From Methanocorpusculum sp. (GTDB taxonomy: Archaea > Halobacteriota > Methanomicrobia > Methanomicrobiales > Methanocorpusculaceae), in contig DALTWF010000043.1 of the NCBI GenBank assembly GCA_029987235.1, positions 1 to 10,694 of the forward strand: a stretch of DNA of 10,694 bases, written 5' to 3'. Position numbers and translations under genes: made by a program. The first letter of the stretch is position 1, and each line of letters opens with the position of its first letter. The notes under the pieces are model-generated. The model was not told where the DNA came from and made no database searches. It was given only the letters and a program-made list of their open reading frames with translations. Positions 1 through 5,461 of this stretch are shown piece by piece.

Positions 1-74
1 GTAGAATCCAGGAAATCAAGAGGAATGCCCATGGATTCAGAAATATGAGGAATTTCATTACAGCTATCTGTCAC
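1..74 (-). CDS. Possible 5' end of an insertion-sequence ORF (partial, leaves the window)
   Basis: A minus-strand frame is open from a GTG at 74-72 to the window edge and would encode a start like MTDSCNEIPHIS followed by ESMGIPLDFLDS. The main support is the second copy of this DNA at 3740-3838, where the same start position is ATG and the next codons read MIDSCNKIP before a stop. Both copies therefore share a start codon about 75 bases inside a sharp end (GGGCTCTTCG on the minus strand), as expected for a transposase gene just inside an IS terminus. Only 24 full codons are visible and no domain can be recognised. A second start (ATG at 32-30) lies in the same frame. The transposase identity is inferred from position, not from a motif. 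Confidence 0.35.
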   Translation of the reverse strand, partial: MTDSCNEIPHISESMGIPLDFLDS

Positions 75-148
75 AGACTCGGGGGGGGTTAGAGTTGGAT
101 ATCTCGTTTGATGTTTTCTGAGAATTCACATAAAACGTCGAAGAGCCC
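48..148 (-). mobile_element. Long repeat copy 1: probable end of an ISL3-like element
   Basis: About 100 bp that recur at 3740-3838 in the same orientation, with five substitutions and a G-run of 8 instead of 6. Read on the minus strand the outer edge is at 148 and starts GGGCTCTTCGACG. ISL3-family elements are known for ends beginning GGCTCTT or similar, so that family is the best guess. The body would extend leftwards past base 1. No opposite end (GGGCTCTTCG on the plus strand) was found in the window, so neither full extent nor target duplication can be checked. Confidence 0.55.
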
Positions 149-172
149 ATAAAATTATTATTGAAGACTTTA

Positions 173-405
173 TTCCAGTACAGTTGTTCCAAGATATTTT
201 CCAGAAATCACCCACAATTTCGATATTGTTTTGATGATCTTCCAGTGGTAAATGCCAGTATTCCAACGGTAAAATCGTTCCATTCCAGCGGTAAAAAGTA
301 GTCTTCCAATGGTCTTCCAGCGGTAAAATGTGGTATTCCAGAGGTATTCCAACGGTAAAAATGGTATTCCAATGGTTTTCCAGTGGAAAAATGACATTTC
401 AGCGA
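173..405. repeat. Degenerate TTCCA array with about 11/21 bp spacing
   Basis: Units of the form TTCCARYGGTAAAA start at 240, 261, 283, 304, 315, 336, 347, 367, 378 and 397 (the last is TTTCA). The steps are 21, 22, 21, 11, 21, 11, 20, 11 and 19 bases. Weaker TTCCA motifs precede the array at 173, 187 and 199. Long units look like a short 11-base unit (TTCCAGAGGTA) plus a related 10-base half (AAATGTGGTA), so the array seems built from half-units of 10-11 bases. Read on the minus strand it encodes FYRWKTIG-like heptads in an 86-residue TTG-start ORF, which is probably a by-product of the DNA repeat. Possible roles are a helically phased binding array or an eroded minisatellite; nothing in the sequence decides between them. 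Confidence 0.8.
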
Positions 406-458
406 TAAAATGACACATTAAACTCTCCAAAATTGAGCAACTATTTCAATTATGGTTC

Positions 459-578
459 TCAAATCTGATAAGCATATTCAATGATACGCGTATTATCCCC
501 TCTCTCTTTTCCAAACTTTTCCAGGCAGATTTCCACATCCTTGATTCCTTTAGTGATATCTATTTTGAAGATACGTAG
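459..578 (-). pseudogene. Possible gene remnant, 39 codons, unknown family
   Basis: A minus-strand frame between two stops reads with coding-like, charged composition (for example KDVEICLEKFGKERG and RIIEYAYQI before the stop at 461-459). It has no ATG and no ribosome binding site, only an internal GTG. It may be the C-terminal scrap of a lost gene in this debris-rich region, or chance. No family is recognised. Confidence 0.2.
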
Positions 579-669
579 TCAATGCAAACAAGATTGCACT
601 CATCCTAACGATTAGTCGCGGCGACAAGTAATGGTTTTATGTTGATAGCGAAGCGTATCGACTTTTTTT
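575..669 (+). ncRNA. Candidate small structured RNA ending in a hairpin and T-tract
   Basis: Three inverted repeats follow each other. The first is TGCAA/TTGCA at 583-587 and 594-598. The second is GTCGC-G-GCGAC at 615-625, enclosed by ATTA/TAAT at 611-614 and 629-632. The third is GTTGATA/TATCGAC at 641-647 and 656-662, with one G-U pair. The third is followed at once by seven Ts (663-669), which has the form of a transcription terminator. No coding frame on the plus strand fits. An A+T-rich patch near 555-568 could be a promoter but is weak. It could also be only the terminator of decayed DNA. Confidence 0.3.
641..669 (+). terminator. Hairpin plus T7, terminator-like
   Basis: Seven paired bases (641-647 with 656-662, one G-U), an eight-base loop, then TTTTTTT at 663-669. 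It would end any plus-strand transcript from the gene-free region before the esterase promoter. Confidence 0.45.
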
Positions 670-727
670 CGGATAACCTGTAAGTGAATGGGGATACTCT
701 ATAAAATCAAGTTGAAATAAAAGTCAT

Positions 728-755
728 GTCTAAGATGTGTGAGGTATCTTTAGAC
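728..755. promoter_or_regulatory. Inverted repeat upstream of the esterase promoter
   Basis: GTCTAAGAT (728-736) pairs with ATCTTTAGAC (746-755) apart from one extra base, around a nine-base spacer. It lies about 26 bases upstream of the putative TATA box and could be an operator for a dimeric regulator or an RNA hairpin. No T-tract follows, so a terminator is unlikely. Confidence 0.3.
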
Positions 756-780
756 ACGCTCATGTCATCTCAACCGCTCA

Positions 781-792
781 ATTAATAAATTA
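781..792 (+). promoter_or_regulatory. Putative TATA box of the carboxylesterase gene
   Basis: ATTAATAAATTA is centred about 27 bases upstream of the ATG at 814, the usual archaeal distance from TATA box to transcription start. With no Shine-Dalgarno sequence before the ATG, this predicts a leaderless or nearly leaderless mRNA. The whole interval 781-813 is A+T-rich, so the exact box is uncertain. Confidence 0.4.
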
Positions 793-813
793 CTATGCTA
801 ATAAATATATTAT

Positions 814-2427
814 ATGACACGTAAACTGCCTTTACTTACAGTAGCAGTTCTCATTATTATCGCCTGCATCTTAACCGCAGGATGCACCACCACGACGACA
901 GCGACAACAACGACAACACCATCACCTGTTGCCGTCAACACAAACGGAACCGTCAAAAATGAGGCGATGAACATCATAGGTCTCAGATCAGACGGAGTCG
1001 ATAAATTCCTCGGCATTCCCTTCGCCGAACCACCTGTAGGCGACCTCAGATTCGCACCGCCGATAGCAAAAGAACCATGGACAGAAACTCTTGACTGTAC
1101 AAAGGCCCGCAATGCATCCCTTCAGGGAAGAGTTTTTATCGGAGACGACGTCCCGATAAGTGAAGACTGCCTGTATCTGAACGTATGGAAACCGTCAAAC
1201 GCCAAAGAGGGTGATAAACTCCCGGTATATGTCTGGATTCACGGCGGCGGCTGGTGTTATGGATTAGGTTCTGATACTGACTGTGACGGCACGCCCTTTG
1301 CCAGAGACGGAGTCATCGTTGTAACACTGAACTACCGCCTTGGAGCTTTAGGATATCTTGCCCTCGATACCTTAATGGAAGAATACGGAACTGCAGGAAA
1401 CTGGGCAACTCTCGACCAGATTTGTGCGCTTCAGTGGGTACATGACAACATCGCAAAATTCGGCGGCGACCCGGATAATGTTACTATCGGCGGCGAATCA
1501 GCCGGTTCATTTAATACCTTCGCCCTCATCATGAGTCCGAAAGCTGAAGGTCTCTTTAACAAGGCAATTCTTGAAAGCGGAACACTTACTTACATTTTAG
1601 AAAACCAGATGCGCCTCGACAAAGCAATTGAAATCGGTAAAAACTTTGCAAAGCAGTTTGGTGCAAACGATTCCAAAGAAGGGCTTGAAATTCTGCGCAA
1701 AGCAGATCCAATGATGCTGTGGAATATGAGTGAAATCAATATCAATGATTTTATTACTGGAAGTAAATATCAGATGTATCCGGTTTACGACGGCAGTGTT
1801 CTGCCGCTGAATGAACCCTACCAGGCGCTTGTGAATGGAATTTATAACAAAAACATCAGCGTTCTTATCGGTAACGACGGTGCGGAAGCGGTGAGTTTCG
1901 TTAATCCCGATACATTGACTGAAGAGAGTTTTAATGCGTTCATCAAAAAATCATTCCGAAAAGATTCGTATCAGAAGGTTATTGATTACTATGCAGCCCA
2001 GACTGACCGTCCGCTTTTGGAAAAGGCATGCGAACTCCTGGACATGACTTTAATTACTCTTGGTGTCATTGAAGTTGAAAATCAGTTTTCAAAAGCCGGA
2101 GTCCCGCTTTATGTTTATGAGTTCAACTATTTTGATTCATATGGGCTGGCTCCGGTTCATGCTTTAGAAGTCCCTTATGCTTTTGGTCAGGAGGTAAATG
2201 AAGTACACCTGCCGTTTAATGGTGATGACTTTAAAGTCAGGGATATAATGCATGCTTACTGGAAGAACTTCATCAAAACCGGAAATCCGAATGGTGCTGG
2301 GCTTTTAGAGTGGCCGAAATATGTTGAAGGAACGAAATCGATTATGGAATTGAATACGGAACCGCAGTTGATAAACCGCTCGTTTAAGGAACTGAATGAT
2401 TTCCTGAATCCGCTGTATTTCAGATAA
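814..2427 (+). CDS. Type-B carboxylesterase, membrane-anchored lipoprotein
   Basis: The 537-residue product is an alpha/beta-hydrolase of the carboxylesterase type-B family, which hydrolyses carboxylic esters; the natural substrate cannot be told from the sequence. Residues 1-24 form a lipoprotein signal (basic start, hydrophobic stretch, LTAGC with the lipid-bearing Cys24), followed by a threonine-rich linker (25-36), so the enzyme should sit outside the cell, anchored to the membrane. Family marks in order are FLGIPFAEPPVG (65-76), EDCLYLNVW (117-125), the oxyanion-hole HGGG (143-146), the nucleophile elbow GGESAG with Ser229, the probable acid Glu358 in NDGAEAVSF, and His449 in VHALEVPYAFG. 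All three catalytic residues are present and the length is typical, so the enzyme looks intact. It stands alone between two copies of a mobile-element end, which suggests acquisition by transfer. Its downstream neighbour is an IS. Confidence 0.93.
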   Translation: MTRKLPLLTVAVLIIIACILTAGCTTTTTATTTTTPSPVAVNTNGTVKNEAMNIIGLRSDGVDKFLGIPFAEPPVGDLRFAPPIAKEPWTETLDCTKARNASLQGRVFIGDDVPISEDCLYLNVWKPSNAKEGDKLPVYVWIHGGGWCYGLGSDTDCDGTPFARDGVIVVTLNYRLGALGYLALDTLMEEYGTAGNWATLDQICALQWVHDNIAKFGGDPDNVTIGGESAGSFNTFALIMSPKAEGLFNKAILESGTLTYILENQMRLDKAIEIGKNFAKQFGANDSKEGLEILRKADPMMLWNMSEININDFITGSKYQMYPVYDGSVLPLNEPYQALVNGIYNKNISVLIGNDGAEAVSFVNPDTLTEESFNAFIKKSFRKDSYQKVIDYYAAQTDRPLLEKACELLDMTLITLGVIEVENQFSKAGVPLYVYEFNYFDSYGLAPVHALEVPYAFGQEVNEVHLPFNGDDFKVRDIMHAYWKNFIKTGNPNGAGLLEWPKYVEGTKSIMELNTEPQLINRSFKELNDFLNPLYFR

Positions 2428-2433
2428 AATCCC

Positions 2434-2441
2434 TTTTTTTT
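2434..2441 (+). terminator. T8 terminator of the carboxylesterase gene
   Basis: Eight Ts begin seven bases after the TAA at 2425-2427. Archaeal RNA polymerase often stops at such T-tracts without a strong hairpin; none is seen here. Confidence 0.55.
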
Positions 2442-2597
2442 ACTATAAATATACTCCTCAATCGACATATTAAGATAATTGGTTGTTTTTTTGTAACCTA
2501 AATTTGACAGCTACAAAAAAATCATTAACTGATGACAATATCCGACAACCCATTTTTCGAAACTGGTCAAACTTTTTTGTGGGATAAGAAAACTGTC

Positions 2598-2617
2598 ATG
2601 CCGCGATTGGCATTTTT
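2598..2617 (+). terminator. Hairpin plus T5 inside the IS left end
   Basis: ATGCC (2598-2602) and GGCAT (2609-2613) form a perfect five-base stem with a six-base loop, followed by Ts to 2617. It sits between the IS end and the transposase stop and could block plus-strand read-through from the esterase side into the element. Confidence 0.4.
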
Positions 2618-2699
2618 ACTTTATGAAAATCGCTGAAAATCGTTACTCATTACTAACATCTGAACCGTTTTCGGGTTTCTTTTTGCTACTCTATTGTAT

Positions 2700-3618
2700 T
2701 TATTCAGTTGCTTGCTTATTCCTGAGGGTATTCATCTGCAATAAATTGTAGCAAAAACAGGAAAAGATGTTCTTTACTTTCACACGTGGAATAGTTGTTA
2801 CAAAAACCCGCCCGCCTTTGAAAATCCGCTTGATTACTGCATATGGTCTTTCAACTGGTGAACGCTTCCTGCTGATACGTAGATTTCGTAACTTGTCACG
2901 AATACTTATCGGATGATTTCTTGCCCCTCTTTTCAGAGTTCCATTGTACCCTTTGCACGCAGCCCCCTGATATCCGCGATCTCTATAAATGACCATGTCC
3001 TGTTCAGATAAGTCAACCTGGCTGTCATGAAGGCTTGCAGTTGTTGTTACAACTTTTCGAATTATCTGGAAATCCTGATCAACCTGGGTATGCATTTTGT
3101 AACCGAAGTGTGCCTTTTTGTTTTTAACGGCCCAAGTCCCATCTCTGCTTCTTCGCGTTTTGGCTTGTTCATGACGCGGAGCATTAACAGGTTTGTGGCC
3201 CGGGTCAGCTTCAATAAAACTTGCATCCTGCATTATCCCAGTATGAACAGTGAAACCGGCTTCATTAATCTGTCTTTGTAATTCATCCCAAATCCTTTCT
3301 GAACAATTATGATCCTTAATCCTCTCTCTAAAATCCCAAATGGTCTTTTTATCCGGGAGAACATTAGGAAAGCCTAAAAAATGCATAAATGACAAACGGT
3401 CATGAATTTCACGCTCTGCTTCCGCATCTGAGAGATTGTACCATTCTTCCAAAACCTGAATTTTCAGCATAAGTATAACATCAAATCTACAAAGATTCAA
3501 GAATCGGGCGGAACTTTTCCCAGTCAATCACATTCAGAATCTTTGCAAGGGAGTCGCCACTTTTTGCAACTAGTACATTATATGCCTCAAGTATTCCAAA
3601 AGAAATGAGTGATTCCAT
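2700..3618 (-). pseudogene. IS5-family transposase, frame broken near the N-terminus
   Basis: The DDE transposase would cut and rejoin the IS ends. The main frame (from 3527, 275 codons) has the family core: the catalytic residues are Asp101 (MQDASFIEA), Asp183 (YRDRGYQGA) and Glu226 (SPVERPYAVIKR), preceded by FDVILMLKIQVLEEWYNLSD (15-34) and ending in FSCFCYNLLQ (255-264). The true start lies in another frame: ATG at 3618-3616 opens MESLISFGILEAYN and reads to DWEKFRPILESL, then hits TAG at 3489-3487. The main frame resumes at once as RFDVILMLK. From memory of the family, a short glycine/arginine-rich segment (GGRP-like) normally lies between these blocks, so a small deletion seems to have removed it and shifted the frame. 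The TTG at 3527 is not a credible start. The copy is probably inactive unless frameshifting or another copy supplies transposase. Confidence 0.85.
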
Positions 3619-3739
3619 CACATATTTGTTTGTTTTTTGAGGGCAAAATACAATTTATTTTAATATTGTTGGTGAAATTAAGACAAATCACTTACGGAAA
3701 TTGAATGTTGTTCGGGTTGAGGTTGCCAGATATTCTCTA

Positions 3740-3838
3740 AGGAATTTTATTACAGCTATCTATCATAGACTCGGGGGGTTAGAGTTAGATATCTCGTTTG
3801 ATATTTTCTGAGAATTCACATAAAACGTCGAAGAGCCC
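3740..3838 (-). mobile_element. Long repeat copy 2: truncated element end
   Basis: This is the second copy of 48-148, same orientation, about 93-95% identical by eye. Compared with copy 1, all five substitutions are from G/C to A/T on the plus strand, and the G-run is two bases shorter. Its start codon (ATG) opens only nine codons before a stop at the junction with the IS5 element, so this copy is a dead remnant. Its outer edge at 3838 is followed by eight Ts (3839-3846), different from the sequence after copy 1. Confidence 0.6.
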
Positions 3839-3872
3839 TTTTTTTTCACACCCTCTCTTATAGAAACCCTCA

Positions 3873-3880
3873 TACATATA
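3873..3880 (+). promoter_or_regulatory. Putative TATA box of the carS operon
   Basis: TACATATA lies about 23 bases upstream of the GTG at 3900 and would place the transcription start at or beside that codon. A second A+T-rich patch (CTTATAG, 3858-3864) is an alternative that would give a leader of about 15 bases. No Shine-Dalgarno sequence precedes either possible start. Confidence 0.4.
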
Positions 3881-3899
3881 GACCGCCTACATTATAGTT

Positions 3900-4487
3900 G
3901 TGATACTCGAAATTCTGTCAGCCGTATCAATGGCTTTACTTTGGGCACTCTGGATAATGGTCCCGGCCTATGTGCCAAATCCGGCAGCAGCCCTGGTCGG
4001 CGGCGGTCGTCCGATTGACGGCGGCAGATGCTGCAAAGACGGCAGACGTGTGTTCGGCGACGGAAAAACCTGGCGCGGCCTTATCGGAGGTATTCTTATC
4101 GGCATACTCTTTGGTCTGTTCCAGATGTGGCTGGTTGATTTCTTCAATCTCGACTTCCTCCCGAAACACACCCTGTTTACGATTATTCCCCTTGCAATCG
4201 GCGGACTTTTAGGCGACCTGATTAAAAGCTACTTCAAGCGCCGGCTTGGAAAAGACCGCGGCTCTTCATGGCCGGTTGCAGATATATATGATATGGTCGC
4301 AGGTTCCCTGATACTTCTTGTTCTGACGCTGCTTGTTTCAGGCAACATCGGCTGGATTGCAGAAACCTTTGTCGCTCCCTGGTGGGGAATACTTGTTCTG
4401 GCAGTTATTTTAGTACTTTCCCCGCTTATTCACCGGGGTGCAAATATTATCGGCTACGCATTTGGATTAAAGGATGTACCATGGTAA
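3900..4487 (+). CDS. carS: CDP-archaeol synthase
   Basis: This enzyme activates 2,3-bis-geranylgeranyl-glycerol phosphate with CTP, giving CDP-archaeol, the precursor of archaeal polar lipids, in the cytoplasmic membrane. The 195-residue protein has the family signature at the N-terminal side: PAYVPNPAAALVGGGRPID (22-40), then DGRRVFGDGKTWRG (47-60). A second conserved block reads GDLIKSYFKRRLGKDRG (105-121) and SSWPVADIYDMVAGS (122-136). Hydrophobic segments at about 8-26, 60-80, 91-107, 134-148 and 158-176 fit a multi-pass membrane protein. GTG at 3900 is chosen because it fits a TATA box for a leaderless mRNA; ATG at 3930 would give 185 residues and still keep the signature. The paired cysteines at 44-45, within the signature region, are a small oddity. 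It is the first gene of a six-gene operon and overlaps pyrE by seven bases. Confidence 0.93.
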   Translation: MILEILSAVSMALLWALWIMVPAYVPNPAAALVGGGRPIDGGRCCKDGRRVFGDGKTWRGLIGGILIGILFGLFQMWLVDFFNLDFLPKHTLFTIIPLAIGGLLGDLIKSYFKRRLGKDRGSSWPVADIYDMVAGSLILLVLTLLVSGNIGWIAETFVAPWWGILVLAVILVLSPLIHRGANIIGYAFGLKDVPW

Positions 4488-4993
4488 AGATTCTTGATTT
4501 GTTAATTCAGTATAAAGCAGTTGAATTCGGTGATTTCACCCTCGCATCAGGCGCAAAAAGCAAATACTATGTTGATGTGAAAACAGCAATAATGAAACCG
4601 GAACTCCTTTCCGCAATCGCAGAAGAAGTTGCTAAAAAATATGACTTTGAAGTAATTGCAGGAGTTGCCGTAGGCGGCGTGCCTCTTGCAACCGCCGTAT
4701 CCCTTGCATCAGGCAAACCCTGTGCAATTATCCGTTCATCTGCAAAAGACCATGGAAAAAGCGACCTGATTATCGGAAACGTGAAAGGAAAACGCGTTCT
4801 GTTAATCGAAGACGTCACCACCTCGGGCGGTTCTTCCAAATACGGTGTTGACGAACTGAAAAAGGCCGGAGCAGATATCCGTGAGGTAATTACTGTTGTT
4901 GACCGCGAGGGCGGCGCAGAAGCACTTCTTGCAGCAGACGGCGTAAAACTTTCCTCGCTTGTCCGGGCAAGTGAACTGTTAAACCATGAGTAA
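4481..4993 (+). CDS. pyrE: Orotate phosphoribosyltransferase
   Basis: PyrE joins orotate and PRPP to make OMP, the fifth step of UMP synthesis, in the cytoplasm. The 170-residue protein has the PRPP-binding signature VLLIEDVTTSGGS (106-118), the substrate-side segment FTLASGAKSKYYVD (19-32), GVAVGGVPLATA (61-72) and the lysine-containing KDHGK loop (89-93). The length matches the short archaeal form. The start is ATG at 4481, inside the carS stop region (ATGGTAA, seven-base overlap), with AGGA at 4471-4474 as ribosome binding site six bases upstream. An open stretch further 5' in the same frame only reads through carS. Overlap with both neighbours points to translational coupling. The enzyme shares only the CTP/UTP supply with CarS. 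Confidence 0.95.
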   Translation: MVKILDLLIQYKAVEFGDFTLASGAKSKYYVDVKTAIMKPELLSAIAEEVAKKYDFEVIAGVAVGGVPLATAVSLASGKPCAIIRSSAKDHGKSDLIIGNVKGKRVLLIEDVTTSGGSSKYGVDELKKAGADIREVITVVDREGGAEALLAADGVKLSSLVRASELLNHE

Positions 4994-5213
4994 GAAGGAA
5001 GCCAAAGAAAAAGAACCGTTTGTACGTTCCGCGCACAACATTATGTTTGCGGGAATCTGCGGAGCTTTAGGCGAGCGCAAACACGTATCGCCATGGTTTT
5101 TCCGCGGTCTGTTTTTTGCAGGCACTGTAATTACCGGTTTTGTTCCGGGTGTTGTGGCATATTCGATTGTCTGGTACAAAACACCTCTTGAAGGAAGAGG
5201 AAGAGAGCCGTAA
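4986..5213 (+). CDS. PspC-domain membrane protein, first of a tandem pair
   Basis: The product is a 75-residue PspC-like protein. PspC proteins are small membrane proteins linked in bacteria to the phage-shock envelope-stress response; their role in archaea is not settled. A basic, lysine-rich start (1-13) is followed by the motif FAGICGALGER (21-31), which matches the GVCGGIAEYF motif of the neighbour, then a hydrophobic stretch (about 37-63) that could be one long or two short membrane segments. It starts in the pyrE stop (ATGAGTAA, eight-base overlap) and lacks a clear ribosome binding site, so it probably depends on coupled translation. It is more diverged from the PspC pattern than the next gene. 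Confidence 0.75.
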   Translation: MSKKEAKEKEPFVRSAHNIMFAGICGALGERKHVSPWFFRGLFFAGTVITGFVPGVVAYSIVWYKTPLEGRGREP

Positions 5214-5215
5214 CC

Positions 5216-5461
5216 ATGACAAAAAAATTCATGCGTTCATCGACAGACCGCCTGTTAGGCGGTGTCTGCGGAGGAATTGCCGAATATTTCAGTATTCCTG
5301 CCTGGCTTGTACGTATTTTATGGGTGATAGTAACCATTTTCACCCTGGGCTTTATCGGAGTTCTTATCTACATTCTCATGTGGTTTTTTGTGCCGAAAAA
5401 CCTCTCGCGTAAAAAAATCGACCCGAACTGTATTGACGCCGATTTCGAGGTAAAAGAATAA
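5216..5461 (+). CDS. PspC-domain membrane protein, second of a tandem pair
   Basis: This 81-residue protein fits the PspC domain well: RSSTDRLLGGVCGGIAEYF (7-25), then PAWLVRILWVI (28-38) and a hydrophobic segment to about residue 59 ending in MWFFVP. A short basic linker (KNLSRKKID) and an acidic tail, NCIDADFEVKE (71-81), follow. That tail closely resembles the end of DnaK in this same window (NVVDADYEVKKD). The gene begins two bases after the first PspC gene and ends immediately before the next, with GAGG at 5447-5450 in its end serving as a possible binding site for that gene. The pair may act together, one as a partner or sensor of the other; this is inference. Confidence 0.85.
   Translation: MTKKFMRSSTDRLLGGVCGGIAEYFSIPAWLVRILWVIVTIFTLGFIGVLIYILMWFFVPKNLSRKKIDPNCIDADFEVKE

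Larger units (their letters stand above)
2534..3737 (-). mobile_element. IS5-type insertion sequence, about 1.2 kb, with imperfect terminal repeats
   Basis: The left end GACAATATCCGACAACCC (2534-2551) and the inverted right end GAGAATATCTGGCAACCT (3737-3720) agree at 14 of 18 positions; three of the four differences are transitions. Between them lies one transposase gene on the minus strand, and about 1.2 kb is normal for an IS5-group element. The flanks (TGAT on the left, TAAG on the right) do not form a target duplication. The right end abuts repeat copy 2 directly, so the element probably landed in or next to that repeat and a flank was later lost. Confidence 0.7.

Noticed and set aside
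240..420. CRISPR array
   Set aside because: Units are short and degenerate, spacing is 11 or about 21 bases, and there are no unique spacers or cas genes.
170..430. Minus-strand 86-residue ORF rich in FYRWK-like heptads, as a real gene
   Set aside because: It starts with TTG without a ribosome binding site, coincides with the DNA repeat array, and its heptads follow from the 21-base unit; treated as a by-product of the repeat.
810..1112. Minus-strand ORF opposite the start of the esterase
   Set aside because: It is the shadow of the threonine-rich linker (valine runs on the other strand) and has no family features.
2503..3730. Alternative IS ends TTTGACAGC (2503) and TCTGGCAAC (3730)
   Set aside because: About 9 of 16 positions match, much weaker than the 14 of 18 match of 2534-2551 with 3720-3737.
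4382..4480. Longer N-terminus for PyrE
   Set aside because: The extra 33 residues are the carS sequence read in another frame; the ATG at 4481 has a ribosome binding site and gives the normal family start.
3900..4487. Other-frame ORFs within carS (both strands)
   Set aside because: carS has a full family signature; the alternatives are alanine/arginine-rich shadows.
5140..5412. Plus-strand 90-residue ORF across the two PspC genes
   Set aside because: It overlaps two recognisable PspC proteins in another frame and shows no motif.
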